Source: Gluconacetobacter asukensis (lineage in GTDB: Bacteria; Pseudomonadota; Alphaproteobacteria; Acetobacterales; Acetobacteraceae). Taken from it: a stretch of 64,000 bases of DNA. Below, in pieces: positions 18,190-27,180 of this stretch. Numbering within the stretch: position 1 is the stretch's first letter; every line of letters begins with the position of its first letter. Below the pieces are notes generated by a model. It searched no databases and was not told where the DNA came from. It saw nothing but the letters and a program-made list of their open reading frames with translations. The stretch spans positions 17,086-81,085 of the forward strand of contig NZ_JABEQE010000015.1 in NCBI RefSeq assembly GCF_014174375.1, read 5' to 3'. The position numbers and the translations under genes are program-made.

Positions 18190-20540
18190 CGGTCCAGCCC
18201 CACCCCCCGTCGCAGCGGCCGCAGGGGGTCGGCGCTGCCGGTCGTGTGCATCGGCGTCAGTTCATCGGGCACGTTTGCGGCATTCGGATGGGTGTCGCGC
18301 AGATCTTCCATCAGGCTGACCGCATCGCGCTCATCATGGATGACGTGGGGCGTGATGAGGATGAGCAGTTCGGTACGCTGGCGATTGTTGTTCTGGTTGC
18401 CGGCCAGGAAGCCCAGAACGGGGATGTTCTTCAGCCAGGGGATGCCGCTGTTGGCGCGGCTGGAATTCTCGGTGATCAGCCCGGCCAGCCCCACCGTCTG
18501 CCCGTCCTGCACCACGACGCGCGAACTGACCGAGCGGTCGTTGAAGGTGGGGTTGGTGGTGGTACTGGTGGTCGTTACCGCCGAGGTGCTGCTGACCGAG
18601 CTGACCTCCTGCGCGATGTCCAGCGTGACCAGGCCGGCATGGCTGACATGGGGCGTGACTTCCATGATCACGCCGGTCGGCTGGTAGGTGAACTGGTTGT
18701 AGATCGACGTGCCGATGGTGCTGGACTGCGATCCGATCTGGACCGGCACCAATTGCCCGACCTGCAACCGGGCCGGGTGATTGTCCTGGACCATCAGCTG
18801 CGGCGAGGACAGGACATGCACGGTGGTGACGTTCTGGAGCGCGTCGATGGCGAACGGTGCGCCGCCGCCGCTGGCGCCGCCGATGATGAAACCTGGCAGG
18901 GTATGGCTGAATGCGGCGGTCGCCAGCGTGCCGGTGGTGATCGTCTGGCTGTTGGTGCTGAGCACGCCGTTGATGCCGCCGGACTTGAAGAAGAACTGCG
19001 TGCCGTATTGCAGCGCGTCGTTGAGCTGGACCTCGGCGACCACGGCATCGATCCGGACCTGGAGCGGCATGACGTCGATGCGGTTCAGCATCAGTTCCAC
19101 ATTGTCGCTCTCCTGGTCGGTGGCGTAGACGAGGATCGCGTTATGCTGGCCATTGGAGATGATCCGCATGCCCTGCGTGCGGGAGGACTCGCTGCTTGCG
19201 GAACTGTCCAGTCCGCCCAGCAGGGGATTGTTGAAGGAAGCGGCCTGCTGCTGGCCCGTGCCTGTCGCCCCCTGGGTTCCTGCCGGGGTTCCTGTCTGGG
19301 TGCCGGTCGCACTGTTGGTGCCCAGGCCGCCGGTCGTGCCTGCATTGCCACCCAGTCCGCCCAGGCCGCCGGTGGTGCCACCCGTGGCGCCACCGCCCAG
19401 ATTGCTCATGGCGTTGCCCATGCCGCCGGTGAAGCCGGTCTGGGTGAGTTGTGAGGTCGTGCCCGGTGTGGTGCCGGGCGGCAGGGCCGTCACATTGTCC
19501 GGGGTGAAGGCCTGTTGCAGCGTGTAGGTGACGTCGTTCACGTTGGAATTCTGCACATAGAAGATGTGCCAGGACCGGATCGTAGCGCGGCGGTTGCGTT
19601 CGATCAGTGCGAACAGGCGGCGTGCATCGTCGATATAGCGCGTATTGCGTGCCACGATCAGCACGGCGTTGACGCGGGTGAGGGGCAGAACCTGCACGAT
19701 TTGCGCCAGGGAGCCGCCGCTGCCGTGCAATGCCGTCTGCAGGGCCGACGCCATGTCCTTGGCATTGCCGGAATCGACCGGAAGAAGCGCATAGGATTGG
19801 CTGCTGAGCCAGTCGACGTCGAATGCGTGGATCACCTCGACCAGGGCGTTGCGTGCCGCCGGGTCGCCGCTGACGATCACCGCGTTGCCGCTGTCGACCG
19901 GCGTGAGGTGCGCGCCGGACTGCACGAAGGGCTGAAGGGCGCGTGTCAGGCTGGCAGCCTCGGCGTAGCGCAGCGGGACCATGATGTTGCCGCCCAGCGC
20001 GGGGTTGTCGGTCATTCCGGCCATGCCGGACGGGGAATTGCCGCCCTGCAGACCGCCGGGTTGGCCTTGGGCGGGGACGATGCGGTACAGCCCGTCGCTG
20101 TGCAGGAGCACGGCCTGGACCTGGGCCAGGAGCATCTGCAATGCCGGCAGTACCTGCGCATTCGTCAGGGGGGCGGAGGTATGCAGCGTCACCGTCCCAT
20201 GCACCGCCGGGTCGATCGCGTAGTTCACATGCAGGATATCGGTCAGGATCTGTGCTGCGGCATCGCGTATGTCGGTATCGGTGAAGTTGAGGGAAATCTG
20301 TCCTTCGCCGGCCGCGATGCCCGAGGATCGCAGGGACGGCAGGGTATTGCGGCCGTAACTATACTGCACCTGCCCGGACGCATCGGTCGTGCCGATCCGC
20401 CCCTGGGCGCCCTCGGGAGCCGGAGAGGCCAGTGGCAGCGCGCCGGGCAGCGGTTTGACCCGTGGCGGCCCATTGTCGCACCCCGCCACTGACAGGCAGA
20501 GGGCCAGGCCGGTCCAGAGGGAAGGGGCATGACGAGGCAT
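18186..20540 (-). CDS. gspD: Type II secretion secretin GspD (lipoprotein-type signal)
   Basis: A 784-residue secretin that forms the outer-membrane pore. The ATG at 20540 gives a short signal ending in LSVAGC, a lipobox, so the protein probably pilots itself. N-domains with N-F-T-D-T-D-I-R-D-A-A and YAIDPAVHGTVTLHT follow, then the secretin core with VEVQLNDALQYG and V-P-V-Q-I-G. A region of about 90 residues (roughly 350-445) is almost only Gly, Thr, Gln, Asn and Ala. An upstream ATG at 20621 overlaps the gspN stop but would bury the lipobox at residue 48, so it is less likely. This gene corresponds to lsdD. In G. diazotrophicus the system is needed to release levansucrase. Confidence 0.94.
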   Translation of the reverse strand: MPRHAPSLWTGLALCLSVAGCDNGPPRVKPLPGALPLASPAPEGAQGRIGTTDASGQVQYSYGRNTLPSLRSSGIAAGEGQISLNFTDTDIRDAAAQILTDILHVNYAIDPAVHGTVTLHTSAPLTNAQVLPALQMLLAQVQAVLLHSDGLYRIVPAQGQPGGLQGGNSPSGMAGMTDNPALGGNIMVPLRYAEAASLTRALQPFVQSGAHLTPVDSGNAVIVSGDPAARNALVEVIHAFDVDWLSSQSYALLPVDSGNAKDMASALQTALHGSGGSLAQIVQVLPLTRVNAVLIVARNTRYIDDARRLFALIERNRRATIRSWHIFYVQNSNVNDVTYTLQQAFTPDNVTALPPGTTPGTTSQLTQTGFTGGMGNAMSNLGGGATGGTTGGLGGLGGNAGTTGGLGTNSATGTQTGTPAGTQGATGTGQQQAASFNNPLLGGLDSSASSESSRTQGMRIISNGQHNAILVYATDQESDNVELMLNRIDVMPLQVRIDAVVAEVQLNDALQYGTQFFFKSGGINGVLSTNSQTITTGTLATAAFSHTLPGFIIGGASGGGAPFAIDALQNVTTVHVLSSPQLMVQDNHPARLQVGQLVPVQIGSQSSTIGTSIYNQFTYQPTGVIMEVTPHVSHAGLVTLDIAQEVSSVSSTSAVTTTSTTTNPTFNDRSVSSRVVVQDGQTVGLAGLITENSSRANSGIPWLKNIPVLGFLAGNQNNNRQRTELLILITPHVIHDERDAVSLMEDLRDTHPNAANVPDELTPMHTTGSADPLRPLRRGVGLDR

Positions 20541-20617
20541 CGGGCCCTCGGGCAGGCGGCGACGCGTTGTCATGCCTGCCAGGGAGCGGATCAGAATATT
20601 CATCGCGTAAGGCCTCG

Positions 20618-21115
20618 TCATTGTTCTTCTGGGCGGGGGTTTGGGGGTTGGGACGAAAGGGATGCGGGCGAGGTGCCGCGCGTCCCGCTGTCGGTCCGGC
20701 GATCCCGGTCCGGGCGCATGGCCTGTTCGCCTGCCGCGCCGCGAACCCGGATCGCACCGTTCTCGATCGCGATGATCTGCCATGGGCCGACAGTTTCGCC
20801 GACATCGGCGATCCGGCCGCGCGCCTGTCCCGGGATCATGAAGATGGCGCGCCGCCTGCCACGGCTGACAACGATGCCCGTCAGGCGGGGGGTAGTGTCC
20901 CCCATGGCCTGCATTTCGGCCGGGCGGCGGATTGGGCTGAACAGGGGGCGCGCCAGGATCGTCTGCTGCCATGAGTCGATCTGCGCGGTATCCGGCTGGT
21001 TCTGTGCATTCTGCGTGGGCGGGGCGGCGAGGGTCGGTACTGCGCAGGCGCCGAGCATGATCGCCGCCAGGCAGGCGGCGGGGGGGCGGCGCGATCGGGA
21101 TGCGGTGTGGATCAT
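20618..21115 (-). CDS. gspN: Type II secretion GspC/GspN-like periplasmic protein
   Basis: A 165-residue exported protein. After a signal segment with LGACA, which could be a lipobox, it has ILARPLFSPIRRP and LTGIVVSRGRRRAIFM, then VGETVGPWQIIAIENGAIRV. This is the homology-region fold of GspC, which contacts the secretin, rather than a classical 250-residue GspN. It has no separate membrane helix and no PDZ domain. It overlaps gspM by four bases. It takes the place of lsdN in the published cluster and probably does the job of the missing gspC. The C-terminal 30 residues are Arg/Pro/Ser-rich and probably disordered. Confidence 0.8.
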   Translation of the reverse strand: MIHTASRSRRPPAACLAAIMLGACAVPTLAAPPTQNAQNQPDTAQIDSWQQTILARPLFSPIRRPAEMQAMGDTTPRLTGIVVSRGRRRAIFMIPGQARGRIADVGETVGPWQIIAIENGAIRVRGAAGEQAMRPDRDRRTDSGTRGTSPASLSSQPPNPRPEEQ

Positions 21116-21729
21116 GGTGCGTCCTTCTGCGCGGGAGCCGGCGTGCCGTCCGTTCGCCGGAACGCATGAACCACCATGTCGCAATCCATGGCGGCGGGCG
21201 AGCCGTCCGCATCCTCGGCGCCGTGCAGATGCAGCCCGTCGATCACGATTGCAGGGGCGGATTGCTCCAGCCGGGCGAGCAGTTGGATGAGTGTCGGAAA
21301 CGGCGCGGTGACCACGACATGCAGCCCGATCCGCCGGTAGCGCCCGGCTATGGCCGGGGCCACGTTCTCGACACTTGTGATCTCGGTTCCCGTCATGGTG
21401 GCGATCTTTTGCAGCATGTCCTGCAGATTGGCGCTCGCGACGGCGTCGGTGGTGCCGTCGATCAATTGCGACGGGCCGGGCGAGGAGGTGGCGGCTGTCT
21501 GGCGGAGCGCCGGCAGGGCGGTGGCCAGCCGTTCCATGCGGGCGAGAGTGGCGCGTTGCAGTTCCAGCCCCTGTGCGCGGTCGGCATGGAGATTCCAGAC
21601 CGGCCCCAGCACCAGAAGCCACGCCAGTCCCAGCGCGACTGCCAACATGCCCAATGCCAGTGCCTGCCCCCGCCGTCCTTCCGGGAGGGTGCGCACCCAT
21701 GTCAGCAAGGATGTTGTCCCGTGATTCAT
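21112..21729 (-). CDS. gspM: Type II secretion inner-membrane protein GspM
   Basis: A 205-residue bitopic protein with one membrane helix (ALALGMLAVALGLAWLLVLG, residues 23-42), a coiled segment and a ferredoxin-like periplasmic domain (about residues 110-195). GspM stabilises GspL in the inner-membrane platform. The ATG at 21729 is chosen because it follows the gspL stop by 11 bases and puts the membrane helix near the N-terminus. Sequence conservation in this family is low and the call leans on topology and position. It corresponds to lsdM. Confidence 0.82.
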   Translation of the reverse strand: MNHGTTSLLTWVRTLPEGRRGQALALGMLAVALGLAWLLVLGPVWNLHADRAQGLELQRATLARMERLATALPALRQTAATSSPGPSQLIDGTTDAVASANLQDMLQKIATMTGTEITSVENVAPAIAGRYRRIGLHVVVTAPFPTLIQLLARLEQSAPAIVIDGLHLHGAEDADGSPAAMDCDMVVHAFRRTDGTPAPAQKDAP

Positions 21730-21740
21730 GCTTTTTCCGT

Positions 21741-22778
21741 TCAGTGGCCGACATCGACGCGAATGGAAAACACGCTGGCATTCTGCCCTGTCACACGCGT
21801 GACCGGCGCGACAAAGGCGGGATTGCGGAAAAGCGGCGTCCGGCTCAGCACCTGGATCAGCCCCGTCGCCTCGGGCGATTGGCCGCTGATGATCAATTGT
21901 CCCTGGCGGAGGCTCAGATCGGTCAGGAAACTGTTGTCGGGCAGCATTTGCGTGGTTGCCGCCAGTACCGCCATCGGGTCGCCCCATTGCCGGCGCGTCG
22001 CGGCGATGACGGTCTCGCCGGCCTGGCGATCTTCGGCCTCGCGGCGCAGCATGGCCGCCTGCAGGGCGGCCGGGCGCAGCGCCGTGATCCGCGCCGACAG
22101 TGCCGCCTGTTCGGTGGATTGGCGCCAGAACAGAAGCGCCACCACCAGCGCGGGCAGCAGGGTGGCACCGGCCGCCACCAGGATGCGGGTGTCCTTCAGG
22201 CTGCGCCAGGGCGACCGGTCCGTCTTCAGCGGGATGGGAACCGACCGGGCGGCGTCTTCCAGCCGGTCCGGCTGGATGCCGAGCGACGCGAGCATCCCCA
22301 AGGGGGGAGCGACGGATGCCCGGAGTACGAGCGACAGCAGGATGCGCACCTGATTCAACGCGGCGTCCCGCCGGATGATGGTGTGGCTGTAGAAGAGCGC
22401 ATCGGCGGAAAAGGGGGTCAGCCGGTCCATCTCATAGGCCAGGGTTCCATCCAGGTCGGTCTCGGTCGCGGCGGGCAAGGTCACCTCGCGTTGCATCACC
22501 ATGCCGGGTGACAGGAGCAGGATCGTTTCGGTCGGGCGATGCCGGCCTGCCTGCATGGCCTGGCAGGCGACCTGTGTTTCGGCATCGGCGGCTTCGGACA
22601 GGCCGAGCGTGCCCAGTGGCGTGGAACGACCTTGCCGTTCCAGCGACAGGGAAAGCGATTGCCCGTTCCATGCGGCGACCAGCCGGGGAGGCGACGGGAG
22701 CCGTGCCAGCCGCATCCGTTCCGGGATCAGGCTGCGGATCTGTCGCCACCACCAGGCGAACAGGAGCCTGGCAATCAT
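21741..22778 (-). CDS. gspL: Type II secretion inner-membrane protein GspL
   Basis: A 345-residue protein. Residues 1-180 form the actin-like cytoplasmic domain of the PilM/GspL type (MVMQREVTLPAATETDLDGT and LAYEMDRLTPF). One membrane helix (about residues 195-215, ILVAAGATLLPALVVALLF) precedes a short periplasmic domain. GspL recruits the ATPase GspE and couples it to GspM. The gene begins about 28 bases after gspJ on the minus strand. It corresponds to lsdL. Confidence 0.87.
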   Translation of the reverse strand: MIARLLFAWWWRQIRSLIPERMRLARLPSPPRLVAAWNGQSLSLSLERQGRSTPLGTLGLSEAADAETQVACQAMQAGRHRPTETILLLSPGMVMQREVTLPAATETDLDGTLAYEMDRLTPFSADALFYSHTIIRRDAALNQVRILLSLVLRASVAPPLGMLASLGIQPDRLEDAARSVPIPLKTDRSPWRSLKDTRILVAAGATLLPALVVALLFWRQSTEQAALSARITALRPAALQAAMLRREAEDRQAGETVIAATRRQWGDPMAVLAATTQMLPDNSFLTDLSLRQGQLIISGQSPEATGLIQVLSRTPLFRNPAFVAPVTRVTGQNASVFSIRVDVGH

Positions 22779-22806
22779 GAGGTGCGCTTCATGATGTTGG
22801 CTCCTA

Positions 22807-23394
22807 TCACGGCATCGGGTCCAGAAAGGGGGCCGCGACGATGTCCGGCCAGTGCCGGGGATCGCCGTCGGGGAAGCGGATGCGGATGCGCACCAGCGCC
22901 GGCAGGTGGTCGCCGTCCCATGTCGTATTCCAGTGTCCGTTCGAGAAATAGGAGCAGTCCAGGTCCGTAACGTTTGTCAGCAGGGTTTGCTGCCGTTCGC
23001 CTGCCGCGGATTCGATGACGTGCCGGTAGGGAATCCAGATCAGCAGCAGGCGATGGCTTGAATCGACCGACAGGCGGATGTCCGCCTGGGCGTCCGGCTG
23101 GTTGCCCAGGGCCATCGGCAGCGCGCCGCGCAGCACCAGCCCGTGCGCCTGCCCGACGAAGAGGGGGCCTTCCCGGCCCGCTCCGGGATCGGCGCGCGTG
23201 ATCAATCCGCGCAGCAGGCGATCGACCGCGCCCAGTTCGGCCTGCGACGCCAGCATTCCGTGCTGGCGTTCGAACAGCATCGTCGCCGTCTGGAACCCCT
23301 GTTGCAGGACCAGAAGCACCAGCGAGAACACCACCAGCGCGATCAGGATTTCCAGCAGGGTGAAGCCTGCCTGCCTGTGACATCTGCCGCTCAT
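22807..23394 (-). CDS. gspJ: Type II secretion minor pseudopilin GspJ
   Basis: A 195-residue pseudopilin with the prepilin site G|FTLLEILIALVVFSLVLL near residue 10 and glutamate at +5. The soluble part (LISRADP-like segment LRGLITRADPGAGREGPLFV and the IDLDC-like TDLDCSYF) matches GspJ, part of the tip complex with GspI and GspK. The start ATG overlaps the gspI stop by four bases, so translation is coupled. It corresponds to lsdJ. Confidence 0.9.
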   Translation of the reverse strand: MSGRCHRQAGFTLLEILIALVVFSLVLLVLQQGFQTATMLFERQHGMLASQAELGAVDRLLRGLITRADPGAGREGPLFVGQAHGLVLRGALPMALGNQPDAQADIRLSVDSSHRLLLIWIPYRHVIESAAGERQQTLLTNVTDLDCSYFSNGHWNTTWDGDHLPALVRIRIRFPDGDPRHWPDIVAAPFLDPMP

Positions 23395-23807
23395 GGACCT
23401 GCCTCGCGCGTGGCCAGGCGGAGGGTGTGCAGTTCCACCGAGCGTCGGCCCGATGCGGCGGACGGATCGGGCCAGGATTCGGTGACCTGTACCCGGTACA
23501 GCACAAGGCCGGATGATGTGCCGGCAGTTGCCTGTGCGGGCACGATCCGGACGTGCCAGTGCAGGGCGCTGCCGTCGTCGCCATCCTGTTCCAGCGGGCC
23601 GATCCGCATGCCGTGGCCGACCGCTGCCAGATGCGATTGGGCGCGGGAGAGGGCGTCCTGCGTGCGGTTGGAGAGTTGCGTGGCGGCGACGCCGTCCAGC
23701 ATGCCCCGATAGGCGACCGCCAGTGCCAGCATCACGATGACGAAGGCGACCAGGACTTCGATCAAGGTAAAGCCGTCCTGTGGGGTGGATGGGCGTGGCG
23801 GGGTCAT
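23391..23807 (-). CDS. gspI: Type II secretion minor pseudopilin GspI
   Basis: A 138-residue pseudopilin with the site G|FTLIEVLVAFVIVMLALA at about residue 12 and glutamate at +5. The short globular domain is normal for GspI, which nucleates the pseudopilus tip. The start overlaps the gspH stop by four bases. It corresponds to lsdI. Confidence 0.9.
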   Translation of the reverse strand: MTPPRPSTPQDGFTLIEVLVAFVIVMLALAVAYRGMLDGVAATQLSNRTQDALSRAQSHLAAVGHGMRIGPLEQDGDDGSALHWHVRIVPAQATAGTSSGLVLYRVQVTESWPDPSAASGRRSVELHTLRLATREAGP

Positions 23808-24232
23808 GGACCCTCCACGCCGACGGCGCCGGTCAGCCAGTTGACGCGCAGTATGACCTGCCGCCCGCCTTCGACCAGCGCGGTGGCGGGGCCGGCGGCA
23901 CTGCCGTCGGGATAGAAGAGGAAGCGCGCCGGCCCCGCGATCGATACCCCGGCCGGCAGGGGGTGGCGAGGGCCGGGTTGCAGCCCGTAGTCCCGGTGCG
24001 CCGCGTCGAGTGTGAAGAGCAGCGTGGTGCCGGAATAGATGGCCTGCATCCGGGCCTCGCGCATCGCCGACGCGACCTGCCGCGCCGCGCCCTGCAGATC
24101 CAGCGTGACGGAATGAAATGGCCCGCGCCCGACCATGATCGCGCCGACCAGGCTCAGGATCAGGACGACCACGATCATTTCGATCAGGGTGAAGCCGCCC
24201 TCGCCGGGGCGGGCGGGGCGTCTATTGTGCAA
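23804..24232 (-). CDS. gspH: Type II secretion minor pseudopilin GspH
   Basis: A 142-residue pseudopilin with the site [19 protein letters not shown] after a short basic leader, and glutamate at +5. The soluble domain is beta-rich and short, with [20 protein letters not shown] typical of GspH/FimT proteins. Its start overlaps the gspF end by 11 bases. It corresponds to lsdH. Confidence 0.9.
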   Translation of the reverse strand: MHNRRPARPGEGGFTLIEMIVVVLILSLVGAIMVGRGPFHSVTLDLQGAARQVASAMREARMQAIYSGTTLLFTLDAAHRDYGLQPGPRHPLPAGVSIAGPARFLFYPDGSAAGPATALVEGGRQVILRVNWLTGAVGVEGP

Positions 24233-25448
24233 GGTCGTTCAGGCTCAGCATCGCCAGCAGCAGCGAGGAGACGATTCCGGCGACCAGCAGCCCCATGATG
24301 ACGGTGATCGCCGGCACCAGCAGCGCCACCAGGCGCTGGATGGCGATGCGTGCCTGGTCCTCGTGAATGTCGGCGGCGCGCAGTGCCATCGACCCGAGCT
24401 GTGCCGTTTCCTCGCCCAGCCGCAGCAGGTGGATCATGCGGCGCGGGAAGACCGACGCGCCTTCCAGCGTCGTGGCCAGCCCATAGCCGGCCTTGGCGCT
24501 CTGCGTCGCCGAGTCGATCGCGGCGACGGCGGCGCGATTGGTGGTCGCCTCGCGCACGATCGCCAGTGTCGTCAGGATCGGCACGCCGTTTTCCAGCAGC
24601 GTGCCCAGGATGCGGGCGAAGCGGGCGGCGAGGATTTCGCCGATCAGCGCGCCCACGACCGGCAGGGCCAGCAGCCGGCGGTCCACCATCAGCCGGATGG
24701 GGGGGCGGCGCAGCAGGGCGCGGCCCAGCAGAACCAGCGCCAGCAGGGCCAGCGGCACGGCCAGCCCATAATGGCCCAGCCAGGCGCCGGCCGCGATCAG
24801 GAATTGGGTCGAGGCCGGCAATGCGACCCCGTTCTGGGCGAACAGGGGCGTGAACTGGGGCAGGACGGTGGTGAGCAGCAGGGCGATCGACCCGATGGCC
24901 GCCAGCGTCAGGATGGCGGGATAGATCATCGCCGACTGCACCGTCGCGGTCAGGGCCCGTTCGCGTTCCAGCAGCACCGCCAGCCGTTCCATCGTCGGCG
25001 CGAGGTCGCCGGTGGCTTCCGCCGCGCGGACCATGCCGAGATACAGGCGCGGGAAACTGCCGGGATAGCGCCCCATGGCCACGTGCAGCGCGCGGCCGTC
25101 GCGCACCATCGTGCGGACGCCGTCCAGCACGGTGCGCACTCGCGCGCGGGGCGTGGTCTCGGCCAGGAAGCGCAGGGCGCGGTCGATATCCTGCCCGGCC
25201 CCCAGCATGACCGCCAGTTCGCGCGTGATGGCGGCCAGTTCGGCGCGGCGCAGGCCGGGGCGGCGCAGCGTGCCCGCCAGGCCGCCGAGCGCACGCGTCG
25301 GGGCGAAGTGTGGCGGCGCGCCGATCCGCATCGGGATATGGCCCTGGCGGCGCAGCGCTGTCAGGACCGCGTCTTCTGTTTCGGCCTCCAATGTGCCGCG
25401 GATCAGCGTGCCCTGGGCATCGACGGCGGTGTAGGCGAATTCAGTCAT
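24222..25448 (-). CDS. gspF: Type II secretion inner-membrane platform protein GspF
   Basis: A 408-residue polytopic protein that forms the core of the assembly platform. It starts MTEFAYTAVDAQGTLIRGTL, has two homologous cytoplasmic domains (about 65-190 and 270-390, the first with LAAITRELAVMLGAGQDIDR and the second with ARFARILGTLLENGVPIL) and three membrane segments. The start at 25448 lies 16 bases after the gspE stop. It corresponds to lsdF. Confidence 0.94.
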   Translation of the reverse strand: MTEFAYTAVDAQGTLIRGTLEAETEDAVLTALRRQGHIPMRIGAPPHFAPTRALGGLAGTLRRPGLRRAELAAITRELAVMLGAGQDIDRALRFLAETTPRARVRTVLDGVRTMVRDGRALHVAMGRYPGSFPRLYLGMVRAAEATGDLAPTMERLAVLLERERALTATVQSAMIYPAILTLAAIGSIALLLTTVLPQFTPLFAQNGVALPASTQFLIAAGAWLGHYGLAVPLALLALVLLGRALLRRPPIRLMVDRRLLALPVVGALIGEILAARFARILGTLLENGVPILTTLAIVREATTNRAAVAAIDSATQSAKAGYGLATTLEGASVFPRRMIHLLRLGEETAQLGSMALRAADIHEDQARIAIQRLVALLVPAITVIMGLLVAGIVSSLLLAMLSLNDLAQ

Positions 25449-25464
25449 GTGGTTGCCTCCCCCG

Positions 25465-27180
25465 TCAGGTACCGGCGCTGACGCTGCGCGTGACGTCCTC
25501 GATCGTCGTCTCACCGCGCAGGGCGGCCGCCAGGCCGGCGGTGAACATCGGCACCATGCCGGCGGCGATTGCCGCGCGCTCGATCGCCATGTGGTCGCTG
25601 CGTGAGAAGATCAGGTGCTCGATCGCCTCGTCTGGTTCCAGCAGCTCGGCGATCGCCTGGCGGCCGCTATAGCCGGTCTGGCGGCAGCGGGGGCAGCCGA
25701 CGGCGTGGAACAGGGTCACCGGCGCGTCGCCGGCCAGGCGGCGCAGGTCGAGCCGGTCCACCAGTTCGGGCGGCGGGGTGTAGGGTGTCTTGCAGGCGTC
25801 GCACAGCCGGCGCACCAGCCGTTGCGCCAGTACGCCGCGCAATACGGCCGTCAGCAGGTAATCCTCGACCCCCATGTCGCGCAGGCGGATGATGGCGGCG
25901 GCGGCCGAATTGGTGTGCAGGGTGGAGAGGACCAGATGCCCGGTCAGCGCGGCCTGCACCGCGATCTGCGCGGTTTCGATGTCGCGGATTTCGCCCACCA
26001 TGATCACGTCGGGGTCCTGGCGCAGGATGGAGCGCAGCAGGGTGGCGAAGGTCAGGCCGATCTGCGGCCGGACCTGAACCTGGTTGATGCCGTCGAGCTG
26101 GTATTCGATCGGGTCTTCGATCGTCACGACCTTGCGCGTGGTGGCGTTGAGGTCCGCGAGGCCGGTATAGAGCGTCGTGGTCTTGCCCGAGCCGGTCGGG
26201 CCCGTCACCAGCACGATGCCGTTCGGTTGCGCCAGCAGGGCGCGCATGCGGGTGACGATGTCGGGTGCCAGTCCCAGCGTGGCATAGTCGAAGCGGACGC
26301 TGGAGCGGTCCAGCACGCGCAGCACCACCGTCTCGCCGTATAGTGACGGGATGGTGGAGACGCGGAAATCGATCTCGTGCCCGCGCACGGCCAGCTTGAT
26401 CCGCCCGTCCTGCGGCAGGCGGCGTTCGGCGATGTCCAGCCGGGCCATGATCTTGATGCGCGAGATGATGGCGGGGATCAGTTGGGCCGGCGGGCTCTCG
26501 ACCTCATGCAATACGCCGTCATAGCGGTAGCGCACGCGCAGCCTGTCCTCGAACGGCTCGATATGGATGTCGGATGCGTGGCTCTCCACCGCGCGGCCGA
26601 TGATCTGGTTGACCAGGCGGATCACCGGCGCCTCGGAGGCCAGGTCCTTCAGCCGCTCCGCATCGTCCTCCAGCGGGGCCTCGTGATCTTCGGGCGGGGG
26701 CGCCTCGGCCTCGGTGCGTGGATAGAGGCGGTCGAGCGCGGCCTCCAGCTCGATCGGCACGCCGACCTGGCAGGCCACGCGCAGGCCGGTGGCGGCTGCG
26801 ATCGATGCCGGCGTGAACCCGTCCAGCGGGTCGCGCAGGGCGAGTGTCAGGATATCGTCGCGCACGGCCAGCGGCACCGCGTGCGCGTCGCGCAGGAAGC
26901 GGGCGCCGAGCGTATCCGCCAGCACGGGGTCATCGGGATAATGTTCGGGCGCTACCAGCGGGATGTGCAGCAGGTCGGCATAGCTCTGCGCCATTTCCCG
27001 TTCCGACACCAGGCCCAGTTGCAGCAGGATCTGGTCGAGCCGGCCGCCGCTCTGTTCTGCCGCGCGGCGCGCGCGTTCGACGGCGCGCGGATCGCAGCGC
27101 CCGCGCGCGACCAGCAATTCGGCCAGGTCTTCGACCGGTGAGGCCGTCGTGGTGCGATCGGCGCTGATGCTTCTATCCAT
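25465..27180 (-). CDS. gspE: Type II secretion ATPase GspE
   Basis: A 571-residue secretion ATPase. An N-terminal N1E domain (about 1-150) is followed by the N2E domain with SHASDIHIEPFEDRLRVRYR and the RecA-like domain with Walker A GPTGSGKTTTLYT, the Asp box TIEDPIEYQLDGINQVQV, Walker B EIRDIETA and the His box LSTLHTNSA. A four-cysteine zinc motif (CDACK and CPRCRQTG) is present near residues 470-510. It hydrolyses ATP at the inner face of the membrane to drive the pseudopilus. The start overlaps the prepilin peptidase gene by eight bases. It corresponds to lsdE. Confidence 0.96.
   Translation of the reverse strand: MDRSISADRTTTASPVEDLAELLVARGRCDPRAVERARRAAEQSGGRLDQILLQLGLVSEREMAQSYADLLHIPLVAPEHYPDDPVLADTLGARFLRDAHAVPLAVRDDILTLALRDPLDGFTPASIAAATGLRVACQVGVPIELEAALDRLYPRTEAEAPPPEDHEAPLEDDAERLKDLASEAPVIRLVNQIIGRAVESHASDIHIEPFEDRLRVRYRYDGVLHEVESPPAQLIPAIISRIKIMARLDIAERRLPQDGRIKLAVRGHEIDFRVSTIPSLYGETVVLRVLDRSSVRFDYATLGLAPDIVTRMRALLAQPNGIVLVTGPTGSGKTTTLYTGLADLNATTRKVVTIEDPIEYQLDGINQVQVRPQIGLTFATLLRSILRQDPDVIMVGEIRDIETAQIAVQAALTGHLVLSTLHTNSAAAAIIRLRDMGVEDYLLTAVLRGVLAQRLVRRLCDACKTPYTPPPELVDRLDLRRLAGDAPVTLFHAVGCPRCRQTGYSGRQAIAELLEPDEAIEHLIFSRSDHMAIERAAIAAGMVPMFTAGLAAALRGETTIEDVTRSVSAGT

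Noticed and set aside
18168..19454. Plus-strand 428-codon frame opposite gspD
   Set aside because: It is Gly/Ala/Arg-rich, antisense to the secretin, and its odd composition mirrors the Gly/Thr-rich insert of GspD.
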